NCBI GenBank assembly: GCA_949531795.1
Contig: CATIQX010000073.1
Location: 1-22,615 of the forward strand
Reading direction: 5' to 3'
DNA from: Cryomorphaceae bacterium
Lineage (GTDB): Bacteria; Bacteroidota; Bacteroidia; Flavobacteriales; BACL11
Length of the DNA: 22,615 bases
The notes beneath the pieces are model-generated. The model searched no databases, was not told the origin of the DNA, and worked only from the letters and a program-made list of their open reading frames with translations. Made by a program: the position numbers and the translations under genes. Shown in pieces: positions 14,542-22,469 of this stretch (its first letter is position 1; every line of letters begins with the position of its first letter).

Positions 14542-16789
14542 TTATAGAAAGATAATATTGTGGTTGATTATTACCAGTCCATTTTTTGGATTGTTTCTAT
14601 TGGTTAATCTTACGGCTATTGGTGTTTTTGGTGATTTACCTTCATTTGAGCAATTAGAGAATCCAAAGAATAATTTAGCAACTGAAATTATTTCAGAAGA
14701 TGGTGTTGTTTTAGGTAAATATTTTTTTGAAAATAGGAGTAAGGCAAATTACAATGAGATTCCAGAAAATTTAATTAATGCATTCATTTCAACAGAAGAT
14801 GTACGCTTTAGAAATCATTCTGGAATAGACGGAAGAGCATTGCTAAGAGCTATTTATGGAGCTTTAACTGGAAAAAGTAGTTCAGGAGGAGCAAGTACGA
14901 TTACTCAACAATTGTCCAAAATGTTGTTTACAGATAAGCCTAGTTCTGGAGTAGAAAGAGTAATGCAAAAGCTAAAGGAATGGATAATTTCAGGACAACT
15001 TGAAAAGCGATATACAAAGGATGAGATATTAACTATGTATCTAAATCGGTTTGACTGGGTAAATAATGCTGTAGGAATTAAATCAGCATCACAAGTGTAC
15101 TTTAACAAAGCACCTATTGACTTGAATATTTTAGAGTCTGCAATGCTTGTAGGAATGCTAAAGAACCCATCGTACTATAATCCAAACAGAAGAATAGCAT
15201 TAACAGAGAGAAGAAGAAATATTGTTCTTTCTCAAATGAAAAAATATGAGGTTATTTCAGACTCTTTATATGACACTTTAGTGCAACAGCCAATTATTTT
15301 GAATTTTAAAAAAGCAAGTCATAATGAAGGTTTGGCTCCTTATTTTAGAGAATATTTTAGAGGAGAATTAAAGAAGTGGTGTGCGACACATACTAAGCCA
15401 GATGGTACCAATTACAATGCTTATACGGACGGTTTAAAGGTATATACTACAATTAACTCTCGTTTACAGCAGTTTGCTGAAGAGGGTATGCGTACTCATA
15501 TTTCATCTTTACAAAAAGACTTTAACAACCATTGGAAGGGCTATACTAAGGCTCCATATCCTGATGATTTTGAATGGGAGCAAATAGACGAAATTATTGA
15601 CCAAGGAATGAGGCGTTCCGAAAGATATAGAAAGCTAAAGAAGGCGGGAAAGTCTAAAAATCAAATAAAAAGTATTTTCCAAAAGAAGGTGCAAATGACT
15701 TTATTTTCTTGGGATGGCGAGATAGATACTTTACTTTCACCTAGAGACTCTATAAAATATAACAAGTTTTTTATTCATAGCGGGATGATGAGCATGGACC
15801 CAAAAACAGGGCATGTTAAAGCTTATGTTGGTGGTATAAACTATAAGCACTTTAAGTACGACCACGTTAAGATTGGAAAAAGACAAGTAGGATCTACATT
15901 TAAACCTTTTTTATACTCCTTAGCAATGCAGGAGGGCTACACTCCATGCTCTGAAGTTTCTAATGTTCCAGTTGTTTTTGATAAAAATAGATGGAGGTTG
16001 GAGAAAGACTGGGTGCCAAAAAATTCAGGAGATGAGTTTGATGAAATGTCATTAACTTTAAAGTTTGGTTTAGCCAACTCAATCAATACAGTTACAGCTT
16101 ACATTATGAAGCAATTTGGACCTCATGCTGTGGTCGATTTGGCAAAAAAGATTGGAATTCATTCTAAGATTTTAGCAGTACCTTCATTATGTTTGGGAAC
16201 TTTTGATTTATCAGTTTATGAAATGGTTGGAGCATATTCTACTTTTGTAAATAAAGGAGTTTGGACAGAACCTATTTTTGTTACTCGAATTGAAGATAAA
16301 AATGGCGTTGTATTGGAGGATTTTGAGCCAAAAACTCAGGAGGCTATGAGTAAGGAAACAGCTGACCTTATGGTAAGAATGTTGCAAGGAGTAGTTGATG
16401 GGGTATATAGTCCTGCAGCAGGAGTAACTAGAGGGACAGGAGTGAGATTGCGTTTTAAGTACGGTTTTAAAAATGAAATGGGAGGTAAAACTGGAACAAC
16501 TCAAAACCAATCAGATGGTTATTTTATGGGTATAACACCTAATTTAGTCACAGGGGTTTGGAGTGGTTGTGAGGATAGGGCGGCTCACTTTCGAACTATA
16601 CATTATGGACAAGGAGCTAATATGGCATTGCCGGTTTTTGCAGAATATATGCAGAGGGTATATGCCGATACTTTAGAATCAGGAATTTACCCAATTGACT
16701 TTGATATACCAAAGTCAGTCGATCTAAAATTAGATTGTGGGGAAGCAACTAATAGTCTTGGGACTGATGAATTTGATGAAGAATTTTAA
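14534..16789 (+). CDS. mrcA: Class A penicillin-binding protein (PBP1A-type)
   Basis: A 751-residue bifunctional peptidoglycan synthase, anchored by one N-terminal helix (about 7-30) with the rest in the periplasm. The glycosyltransferase (GT51) domain shows the catalytic glutamate E88 in STEDVRFRNHSGID and the GGASTITQQLSKMLF motif (118-132). The transpeptidase domain has all three active-site motifs: S454-T-F-K457 (acylated serine), S516-I-N518 and K652-T-G-T655. The region between the two (about 310-420) is rich in charged residues. The symbol is by family analogy. Its ATG overlaps gldH by 8 nt, pointing to translational coupling of a motility or envelope lipoprotein with cell-wall synthesis. 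Confidence 0.95.
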   Translation: MSSYRKIILWLIITSPFFGLFLLVNLTAIGVFGDLPSFEQLENPKNNLATEIISEDGVVLGKYFFENRSKANYNEIPENLINAFISTEDVRFRNHSGIDGRALLRAIYGALTGKSSSGGASTITQQLSKMLFTDKPSSGVERVMQKLKEWIISGQLEKRYTKDEILTMYLNRFDWVNNAVGIKSASQVYFNKAPIDLNILESAMLVGMLKNPSYYNPNRRIALTERRRNIVLSQMKKYEVISDSLYDTLVQQPIILNFKKASHNEGLAPYFREYFRGELKKWCATHTKPDGTNYNAYTDGLKVYTTINSRLQQFAEEGMRTHISSLQKDFNNHWKGYTKAPYPDDFEWEQIDEIIDQGMRRSERYRKLKKAGKSKNQIKSIFQKKVQMTLFSWDGEIDTLLSPRDSIKYNKFFIHSGMMSMDPKTGHVKAYVGGINYKHFKYDHVKIGKRQVGSTFKPFLYSLAMQEGYTPCSEVSNVPVVFDKNRWRLEKDWVPKNSGDEFDEMSLTLKFGLANSINTVTAYIMKQFGPHAVVDLAKKIGIHSKILAVPSLCLGTFDLSVYEMVGAYSTFVNKGVWTEPIFVTRIEDKNGVVLEDFEPKTQEAMSKETADLMVRMLQGVVDGVYSPAAGVTRGTGVRLRFKYGFKNEMGGKTGTTQNQSDGYFMGITPNLVTGVWSGCEDRAAHFRTIHYGQGANMALPVFAEYMQRVYADTLESGIYPIDFDIPKSVDLKLDCGEATNSLGTDEFDEEF

Positions 16790-16792
16790 ATT

Positions 16793-17494
16793 ATGATAAA
16801 TAAGATAGTTGATAATATTGAACAGGCACTTGAAGGAGTAGAAAGCAATATGACTTTTATGTTTGGTGGTTTTGGGCTTTCAGGAATTCCTGAAAATGCA
16901 ATTGCATCTCTTTCCCAGAAAGAAATTTTTGGACTGACATGTATCTCTAATAATGCTGGTGTGGATGACTTTGGATTAGGGCTTTTACTACAGAGAAAGC
17001 AAATTAAAAAAATGATATCTTCTTATGTAGGTGAGAATGCTGAGTTTGAACGACAAATGTTAAGCGGTGAATTGGAAGTTGATTTAATCCCTCAAGGTTC
17101 TTTGGCAGAAAGATGCCGAGCAGCAGGAGCAGGAATTCCTGCATTTTTCACTCCTGCAGGATACGGAACTGAAGTAGCCCTAGGAAAAGAGGTGAGGGAA
17201 TATAACGGTAAACCTCATATTTTAGAAACAGCATTAACAGCAGACTTTGCGTTTGTAAAGGCTTGGAAAGGTGACACGGCAGGGAATTTAATTTTTAAAG
17301 GTACTGCCAGGAACTTTAATCCACTTATGGCAATGGCAGGCAAAATCACGGTTGCAGAGGTAGAAGAACTAGTGCCAGCAGGAGAGCTAGACCCAAATCA
17401 AATTCACACACCAGGAATTTTTGTGCAAAGAATTTTTCAGGGGGAGAAATACGAGAAAAGAATAGAACAAAGAACTGTTAGAATTAAAGAATAA
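16793..17494 (+). CDS. scoA: 3-oxoacid (succinyl-CoA:acetoacetate) CoA-transferase, subunit A
   Basis: A 233-residue family I CoA-transferase alpha subunit. The glycine-rich CoA-binding region FGGFGLSGIPENAI (24-37) and the SNNAG motif (52-56) are present, as are ISSYVGENAEFERQML and GSLAERCRAAGAGIPAFFTPAGYGT, both typical of succinyl-CoA:3-ketoacid transferases. With subunit B it moves CoA between succinyl-CoA and acetoacetate, linking ketone bodies or branched-chain breakdown to the TCA cycle. The exact acid substrate is inferred from family resemblance. It starts 3 nt after the PBP1A gene and overlaps scoB by one base. Confidence 0.93.
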   Translation: MINKIVDNIEQALEGVESNMTFMFGGFGLSGIPENAIASLSQKEIFGLTCISNNAGVDDFGLGLLLQRKQIKKMISSYVGENAEFERQMLSGELEVDLIPQGSLAERCRAAGAGIPAFFTPAGYGTEVALGKEVREYNGKPHILETALTADFAFVKAWKGDTAGNLIFKGTARNFNPLMAMAGKITVAEVEELVPAGELDPNQIHTPGIFVQRIFQGEKYEKRIEQRTVRIKE

Positions 17495-18150
17495 TGGCTT
17501 TAGATAAAAACCAAATAGCACAAAGAATTGCACAAGAATTAGAGCATAATACCTATGTAAATTTAGGGATTGGAATTCCAACCTTGGTTGCAAACTATAT
17601 TCCTAAGGGAATTGATATTGAATTTCAATCGGAAAATGGAGTGTTAGGAATGGGTCCTTTTCCTTTTGAGGGAGATGAAGATCCGGATTTAATAAATGCA
17701 GGAAAACAAACTATTACCACTCTAGATGGTGCGGTACTTTTTGACTCCGCTACTTCCTTTGCTATGATAAGAGGGCAGCACGTTCAACTTACAGTGTTGG
17801 GTGCTATGGAGGTTTCTGAAAATGGTGATATAGCCAACTGGAAGATTCCTGGTAAAATGGTAAAAGGGATGGGTGGCGCTATGGACTTGGTAGCGTCTGC
17901 TGATAACATTATTGTAGCCATGATGCACACCAATCGTGCAGGAGAAAGTAAAATTCTGAAACAATGTACCTTACCTATTACTGGTGTAAACTGTGTAAAG
18001 AAAGTAGTAACTAACTTAGCTGTTTTGGAAGTTACTGAAAAGGGTTTTAAACTTTTAGAAAGAGCGCCAGGCGTAAGTGTTGAAGAAATAAAAAATTCTA
18101 CTGAGGCTAATCTAATTATTAAAGGTGAAGTTCCCGAGATGAATATCTAA
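17494..18150 (+). CDS. scoB: 3-oxoacid (succinyl-CoA:acetoacetate) CoA-transferase, subunit B
   Basis: A 218-residue beta subunit. The catalytic glutamate that forms the glutamyl-CoA intermediate is E47 in FQSENGVLGMGPFP. VNLGIGIPTLVANY (22-35) and GGAMDLVASADNIIVAMMHT (about 126-145) are further family hallmarks. The stop of scoA and the start of scoB share one base (TAATG), so the subunits are translationally coupled and should be made in equal amounts. It ends the operon begun by holB. No convincing intrinsic terminator is seen in the following 133 nt, only a weak hairpin at 18211-18226 without a T run. Confidence 0.95.
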   Translation: MALDKNQIAQRIAQELEHNTYVNLGIGIPTLVANYIPKGIDIEFQSENGVLGMGPFPFEGDEDPDLINAGKQTITTLDGAVLFDSATSFAMIRGQHVQLTVLGAMEVSENGDIANWKIPGKMVKGMGGAMDLVASADNIIVAMMHTNRAGESKILKQCTLPITGVNCVKKVVTNLAVLEVTEKGFKLLERAPGVSVEEIKNSTEANLIIKGEVPEMNI

Positions 18151-18271
18151 AAAGAAAAAGTAGCACTAGTAGGGAAACTAAAATTCTAACTTTTGTTTAA
18201 TCATCATCTTTCTCTTCTTTAAGAGAGTATTGATACAACTCTTTCCATTTATTTTTAAAAATCTTATTTGT

Positions 18272-18279
18272 TAGTTTTG
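18272..18279 (+). promoter_or_regulatory. -7 promoter element 4 nt before the MORN-repeat gene
   Basis: TAGTTTTG matches TAnnTTTG and ends 4 nt before the ATG at 18284, again predicting a leaderless or nearly leaderless transcript. No -33 TTG was found at normal spacing. Confidence 0.45.
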
Positions 18280-18283
18280 TGAT

Positions 18284-18649
18284 ATGAAAAAATTACTATT
18301 TATACTATTACTCACTATACCATTTGTTGGATTTGGACAGAATGAAACAAAAAAGGAATATTGGGATAATGGTCAAATAAAATCTGTAGAATATTATAAA
18401 GATGGTAAAAGAGACGGAACATTTTCTTACTATTTTGAAAATGGTAAAATAAGGACAGAAAAAACCTGGAAAGACGGAAAACTTGATGGTAAAGATATTT
18501 GGTATTTTGAAAATGGACAGATAGGTTGGGAAGAAAATTGGAAAGAAGGAATCCCAGATGGTAAATTTATTTACTATTACGAAAATGGACAAAAAAGGTA
18601 TGAAAAATACTACAAAAACGGTGAACTAATTGAAACTAAACACTATTAA
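18284..18649 (+). CDS. Exported MORN-like repeat protein
   Basis: A 121-residue protein with a signal peptide (MKKLLFILLLTIPFVGFGQ; likely cleavage after G18). The rest is four tandem 24-residue units beginning at residues 26, 50, 74 and 98. Each follows the pattern Y-(F/W/Y)-(E/D)-N-G-(Q/K), then an E near the middle, (K)-(D/E/N)-G and, in the first three, a D-G two to four residues later. This is the MORN-like repeat seen in many Bacteroidetes exported proteins, often labelled YwqK-type antitoxin by homology. No toxin partner is adjacent, so an antitoxin role is not supported here. Such repeats form a beta-hairpin stack; the location is probably periplasmic or outside the cell. The gene is flanked by intergenic gaps of 133 and 102 nt and is likely transcribed alone. 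Confidence 0.88.
   Translation: MKKLLFILLLTIPFVGFGQNETKKEYWDNGQIKSVEYYKDGKRDGTFSYYFENGKIRTEKTWKDGKLDGKDIWYFENGQIGWEENWKEGIPDGKFIYYYENGQKRYEKYYKNGELIETKHY
18359..18646 (+). repeat. Four tandem 72-bp repeats in the MORN-like gene
   Basis: The units begin at 18359, 18431, 18503 and 18575, exactly 72 bp apart with no insertion or deletion. Units 2 and 3 share a 14-base identical start, TATTTTGAAAATGG, and units 1 and 4 differ slightly from it. The exact register suggests growth by unequal exchange or slippage followed by point changes. Confidence 0.85.
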
Positions 18650-18681
18650 ATATTAGGGAAGAAAGGTTGAGTAAAAGATAG

Positions 18682-18702
18682 TGGTTGAGTAAGGATCAAC
18701 CT
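18682..18702 (+). terminator. Possible hairpin between convergent genes
   Basis: GGTTGA (18683-18688) pairs with TCAACC (18696-18701) over a 7-nt loop. A second copy, AGGTTGA (18664-18670), could pair with TCAACCT (18696-18702) instead. It lies midway between the convergent MORN-like and ABC ATPase genes, where a bidirectional terminator would be expected, but no T run follows on either strand. Confidence 0.25.
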
Positions 18703-18751
18703 AAAATACCCCACTACTCTACAGTAACCGATTTAGCTAAATTTATTAAAC

Positions 18752-20551
18752 TCAATTTACTTTAATTCCCTTACTTTCCAAATGCTTTTTTATGTCTTCC
18801 AATTTTCCTTCAGGAATAGCGTCAATTAATTTCTGAGTATATTCTGTTCCAGGATTGTTGTAAATCTGGTCTGCATCTCCCATTTCTTCAATCTTTCCTG
18901 CTTGCATAACAACCATCCTATCACTCATGTATTTTACAACTGATAAATCATGAGAAATAAAGATGTAGGTTAATCCAAAATCTTCTTTAAGTTCATTTAA
19001 TAGATTCAATACTTGCGCTTGTACAGATACGTCTAATGCAGAAACTGACTCATCACAAATTATAAACTTAGGATTTACAGCCAATGCTCTTGCAATACCA
19101 ATTCTTTGTCTTTGTCCTCCAGAAAACTCATGTGGATAACGATAAAAATGAGCAGGGTCTAAACTTACTCTTGTTAAGAGTTCTTCAACTTTTTTCTTTC
19201 TCTGCTCGTCATTTTCAAGAATACCATGCACTTGCATCGGTTCCATAATTGCATTTCCAATTGTCATTCTTGGGTTAAGTGATGAATAAGGATCTTGGAA
19301 AATAATTTGAACATCTTTACGAAAGAGTCTAAGCTCTTCAGTATTCATTTTTGCAATATCTTTCCCTTTGTAAATCATTTGCCCCTCAGTAGGCTCTTCA
19401 AGGCGAATAATAGTTCTTCCAATTGTTGTTTTACCACAACCACTTTCCCCAACTAACCCTAAAGTTTCTCCAGGATATACATCAAAATTAACATCATCTA
19501 CTGCTTTTACATGATCACTTATACCACCAAAAAATCCATTACGAATTGGAAAATAAGTTTTTAAATTTTTGATCTGCATTAAAGGTTTTTGGTCGTAAAG
19601 TTTCTTGTGTTTTGCAACTCTTTCGCTTTCAGGAATGGCCAAGTCTTTAGTAAATTCTGATACAGAAATGCCATTATCAATTATCTCTCCATTCTCATCA
19701 ATTTTCATAAAATCAGAAACGGTAGGTAAGAAAGTATAGCGTTTATCCAGAGGTGGTCGGCAAGCTAAAAGTCCTTTGGTATAAGGATGCTTTGGGTTAG
19801 TAAAAATATCCCAAACACTTCCTTGTTCCACAATATTTCCTTTGTACATCACGACTACTTTATCGGCCAATTCAGCTATTACTCCCAAATCATGGGTGAT
19901 GAACATAATTCCCATATCATGTTCTTTTTGCAGGTTTTGCATTAGTTGTAGTATAGTTTTTTGCACAGTAACATCTAGAGCAGTTGTTGGTTCATCAGCA
20001 ATTAAAACTGACGGCTGGCAACTCATTGCCATAGCAATCATAACTCTTTGTTTTTGTCCACCAGAAATTTGATGTGGATAAGTACTGAAAATACGCTCAG
20101 GAGTTGGTAGTTGAACCTCTTCAAATAATTTTATAGTTAATGCTTTTGCTTCTTTCTTATTGAGTTTTTGATGCAAAATAATAGCTTCCATCACTTGGTC
20201 TCCACAGGTAAATACTGGGTTTAATGATGTCATCGGCTCTTGGAAAATCATAGCCATGTCATTGCCTCTGAACTTACGTATTTCCTCTTCTGAAATAGCT
20301 AAAAGGTCAGTAGCTGTACCATCACTTTTATGAAAAATAATTTCACCACCACTAATTTTCCCAGGGGGGGTAGGAATTAACCTCATAGCTGAAAGCGAAG
20401 TAACTGATTTCCCTGAACCTGATTCTCCAACAATACCGATGGTTTCCCCTTTGTTAAGTGTAAAACTAACCCCATTTACAGCTTTTACAATTGTTCCTTC
20501 AGTGTGAAATTCGGTAACAAGATTCTTAAATTCCAATAATGTATCTTCCAT
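18752..20551 (-). CDS. Tandem ABC transporter ATP-binding protein (peptide/nickel type, DppD-DppF-like)
   Basis: A 599-residue protein with two complete ABC ATPase modules, equivalent to a DppD-DppF or GsiA fusion that powers import of oligopeptides or similar solutes. Module 1: Walker A GESGSGKS (42-49), signature SGGQKQR (163-169), Walker B VLIADE (182-187), switch H220. Module 2: Walker A GESGCGKT (368-375), signature SGGQRQR (477-483), Walker B IICDE (497-501), switch H534. The oligopeptide-type C-terminal extension after module 1 (NPKHPYTKGLLACRPPLDKR, 252-271) supports the Opp/Dpp family. No permease or binding protein is in the window, so the substrate is open. It lies 45 nt after the exonuclease gene on the same strand and could be cotranscribed. 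A C7 run on the coding strand (20364-20370) codes for part of a TPPGK stretch. Confidence 0.93.
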   Translation of the reverse strand: MEDTLLEFKNLVTEFHTEGTIVKAVNGVSFTLNKGETIGIVGESGSGKSVTSLSAMRLIPTPPGKISGGEIIFHKSDGTATDLLAISEEEIRKFRGNDMAMIFQEPMTSLNPVFTCGDQVMEAIILHQKLNKKEAKALTIKLFEEVQLPTPERIFSTYPHQISGGQKQRVMIAMAMSCQPSVLIADEPTTALDVTVQKTILQLMQNLQKEHDMGIMFITHDLGVIAELADKVVVMYKGNIVEQGSVWDIFTNPKHPYTKGLLACRPPLDKRYTFLPTVSDFMKIDENGEIIDNGISVSEFTKDLAIPESERVAKHKKLYDQKPLMQIKNLKTYFPIRNGFFGGISDHVKAVDDVNFDVYPGETLGLVGESGCGKTTIGRTIIRLEEPTEGQMIYKGKDIAKMNTEELRLFRKDVQIIFQDPYSSLNPRMTIGNAIMEPMQVHGILENDEQRKKKVEELLTRVSLDPAHFYRYPHEFSGGQRQRIGIARALAVNPKFIICDESVSALDVSVQAQVLNLLNELKEDFGLTYIFISHDLSVVKYMSDRMVVMQAGKIEEMGDADQIYNNPGTEYTQKLIDAIPEGKLEDIKKHLESKGIKVN

Positions 20552-20596
20552 TTTCTGCTTTTTTTTAGGTTGTTAAAAATAGTTTTTAAATTCTAT

Positions 20597-21316
20597 TTAA
20601 ACAAACTCAATGTTATTTTCTGAAATAAGCTCCTCTCCTTTATATTTCAAAAGTAGTTGAGCTACTGTTAAAGTGTCTTTCTGACAATATTTTTTTATGC
20701 GCTCTAAATCTTTGTCAATCCAGTAAACATCAGCTACTTGGCTGCCATCAATATCACCCTTTGGTGTTGGAATATCAAATATGGCTGCTAGTAATTTTAT
20801 GGGAGTATAATTTTTATAGTCGCCAAACCTCCATAACTCCATAGTATCTAAATGATTTACTTCCCAAGGCTTTTTACCTGCAATATCTAAAATTTTAGGT
20901 AGTTTTAATCCATTAATAAGTGCTCGTCTAGATATAAACGGGAAATCAAACTCTTTTCCATTGTGTGCACATAGCTTATGTTGTTTTTTATTAAATTGTG
21001 TATTTAGCAATTCATTAAAATCTGTAATGATTTGCTTTTCATTGTCTCCATAAAATGACTTTATACGAAAATGATTTTCATTTTTTTCAACAAATAAATA
21101 CCCTACAGAAATGCAAATGATTTTAGAAAATTCAGCCATAACTCCTGATTTTAGCTTGTAAAATTCCGATGGAGTATGCTCTTTTTTTCTTTGCCAAGCT
21201 GTTTTTTCAGACCATAATTTCTGAAAGGTAATATCGAGATCCTCAAATTTTTGAGAGCAAGGAACAGTTTCAATATCTAAAAAAAGGACATTTTTTATTT
21301 TTATTTCTGATAACAT
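20597..21316 (-). CDS. Predicted 3'-5' exonuclease (PolB-like DEDDy)
   Basis: A 239-residue protein of the DnaQ-like fold, close to the predicted PolB-like 3'-5' exonuclease family found as stand-alone proteins in Bacteroidetes. The acidic metal ligands can be placed: D14 and E16 in LFLDIETV, D124 in HNGKEFDFPF and D214 in the final motif KYCQKDTLT, where Y210 marks the DEDDy subtype. It is presumably cytosolic and acts on DNA or RNA ends; the physiological substrate is not known. The ATG at 21316 directly follows the TAG stop of the serine hydrolase gene with no spacer, so the two are probably cotranscribed. Confidence 0.87.
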   Translation of the reverse strand: MLSEIKIKNVLFLDIETVPCSQKFEDLDITFQKLWSEKTAWQRKKEHTPSEFYKLKSGVMAEFSKIICISVGYLFVEKNENHFRIKSFYGDNEKQIITDFNELLNTQFNKKQHKLCAHNGKEFDFPFISRRALINGLKLPKILDIAGKKPWEVNHLDTMELWRFGDYKNYTPIKLLAAIFDIPTPKGDIDGSQVADVYWIDKDLERIKKYCQKDTLTVAQLLLKYKGEELISENNIEFV

Positions 21317-22468
21317 CTAAGGATACATTTTAAGTGCCGCATCAGTAAATTGATAAAAATCTTCGTGGTGACCATCAGGTAAATTAGGGCCAAATTTCTT
21401 TCCTAGTCTAATGATAATCATATCTTTTTCAGGAATAGAAATTACATACTGACCCCAAAGTCCCCTAGAATAATAGATTGATAAGCCTTGTCGTTCAGCT
21501 AGCCAAAATTGATAGCCATAATTAGTGTTTTTATTTCCTTTTTCATCTAGTAAATTAGCTGATGTAGTTGCTTCTATTATGTAGTTGCTGTCTAAAAGCT
21601 GTAAGCCATTCCAATTTCCTTGGTGCATATATAATTTCCCTAAGCGGGCAAGATCCCTTGCATTTGAGTTAATACAACAAAACCCTTTTTCATCCCCACC
21701 TACAACATCAGTACTCCAAAGTGCAGGGTGTTTTGCTCCCATTGGTTGCCACAGTTTTTTGGATGCGTATTCACTTATTGTTTCTCCTGTTGCTTCCTCA
21801 ACTATAAAAGCAAGTAATTGAGAGCAAGCGCTATTGTACTTAAATACCTTACCAGGAGTGCTTACTACATTTAAATTTTTCATCAAATCGCCTAAATTAT
21901 TACCGAAATACGCCTCAGCAGTTTGGCCAATTGGGTTGTAATAATCTTCATTCCAATTTAGGCCAGAACTCATGGTGAGTAAATTTTTAATAGTTAATTC
22001 CGTATCTTTTCCTTCGCAGAAATCAGGTAGAAAATCACATACTTTTTGGTCAACACTTTTAATTTTTCCTTCAAATATTGCAATTCCAACTAAAGTAGAT
22101 ACCCAACTTTTGGATATTGAAAATGAATTGGACATAGTATCAGAACTATAGCCGTGCCAATATTTTTCAAAACGGATACTGTCTTTTATTATCACCATAA
22201 AAGCAACTGTTTCCATACTCTCATTTACAGCGTTAATAAAATCAGGTAATTCTGCTTTATTATAATTATTAGCTGTTACCCACTCTTGATGTTTGCCTGA
22301 TTTAATAGTTTTAGCGGGCAGGTAAATAAAATCATTTATGTAGGATGATGTATACCCTTTTAAATACGTAATAGAAATTCCTTTGTACAGCCAGCTTTTC
22401 CCGCTTACAAGAATAATTAGGTTAAGTGAAACAAAAACTATGAGAAAGTATTTTAATATTTTTTTCAT
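21317..22468 (-). CDS. Serine hydrolase of the beta-lactamase (class C / S12) fold
   Basis: From the ATG at 22468 the protein has 383 residues. It begins with a signal anchor (MKKILKYFLIVFVSLNLIILVSG), so it is membrane-attached or exported. The nucleophile motif S117-I-S-K120 (NSFSISKSWVSTLVG) and the second motif Y211-N212-S213 are in place, and WGQYVISIPEKDM near 338-350 fits the third motif region of EstB-like esterases. It is more likely an esterase, peptidase or amidase than a resistance beta-lactamase, but the substrate cannot be told. An in-frame TTG at 22489 would overlap lipB by 20 nt and put extra charged residues before the signal segment, so the ATG is preferred. It leaves only one base after the lipB stop. 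The exonuclease follows with no gap. Confidence 0.9.
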   Translation of the reverse strand: MKKILKYFLIVFVSLNLIILVSGKSWLYKGISITYLKGYTSSYINDFIYLPAKTIKSGKHQEWVTANNYNKAELPDFINAVNESMETVAFMVIIKDSIRFEKYWHGYSSDTMSNSFSISKSWVSTLVGIAIFEGKIKSVDQKVCDFLPDFCEGKDTELTIKNLLTMSSGLNWNEDYYNPIGQTAEAYFGNNLGDLMKNLNVVSTPGKVFKYNSACSQLLAFIVEEATGETISEYASKKLWQPMGAKHPALWSTDVVGGDEKGFCCINSNARDLARLGKLYMHQGNWNGLQLLDSNYIIEATTSANLLDEKGNKNTNYGYQFWLAERQGLSIYYSRGLWGQYVISIPEKDMIIIRLGKKFGPNLPDGHHEDFYQFTDAALKMYP

Positions 22469-22469
22469 C

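Noticed and set aside
18211..18226. TCTCTT/AAGAGA hairpin as terminator of the scoB operon.
   Set aside because: Only six mostly A-T or T-rich pairs and no T run after it.
18284..18649. Toxin-antitoxin system based on the YwqK-like label of the MORN protein.
   Set aside because: No toxin gene is next to it and the protein has an export signal.
20364..20370. G7/C7 run in the ABC ATPase as a phase-variation tract.
   Set aside because: It encodes part of a TPPGK stretch expected in the family and is short for a contingency locus; noted only because such runs are rare in this AT-rich sequence.
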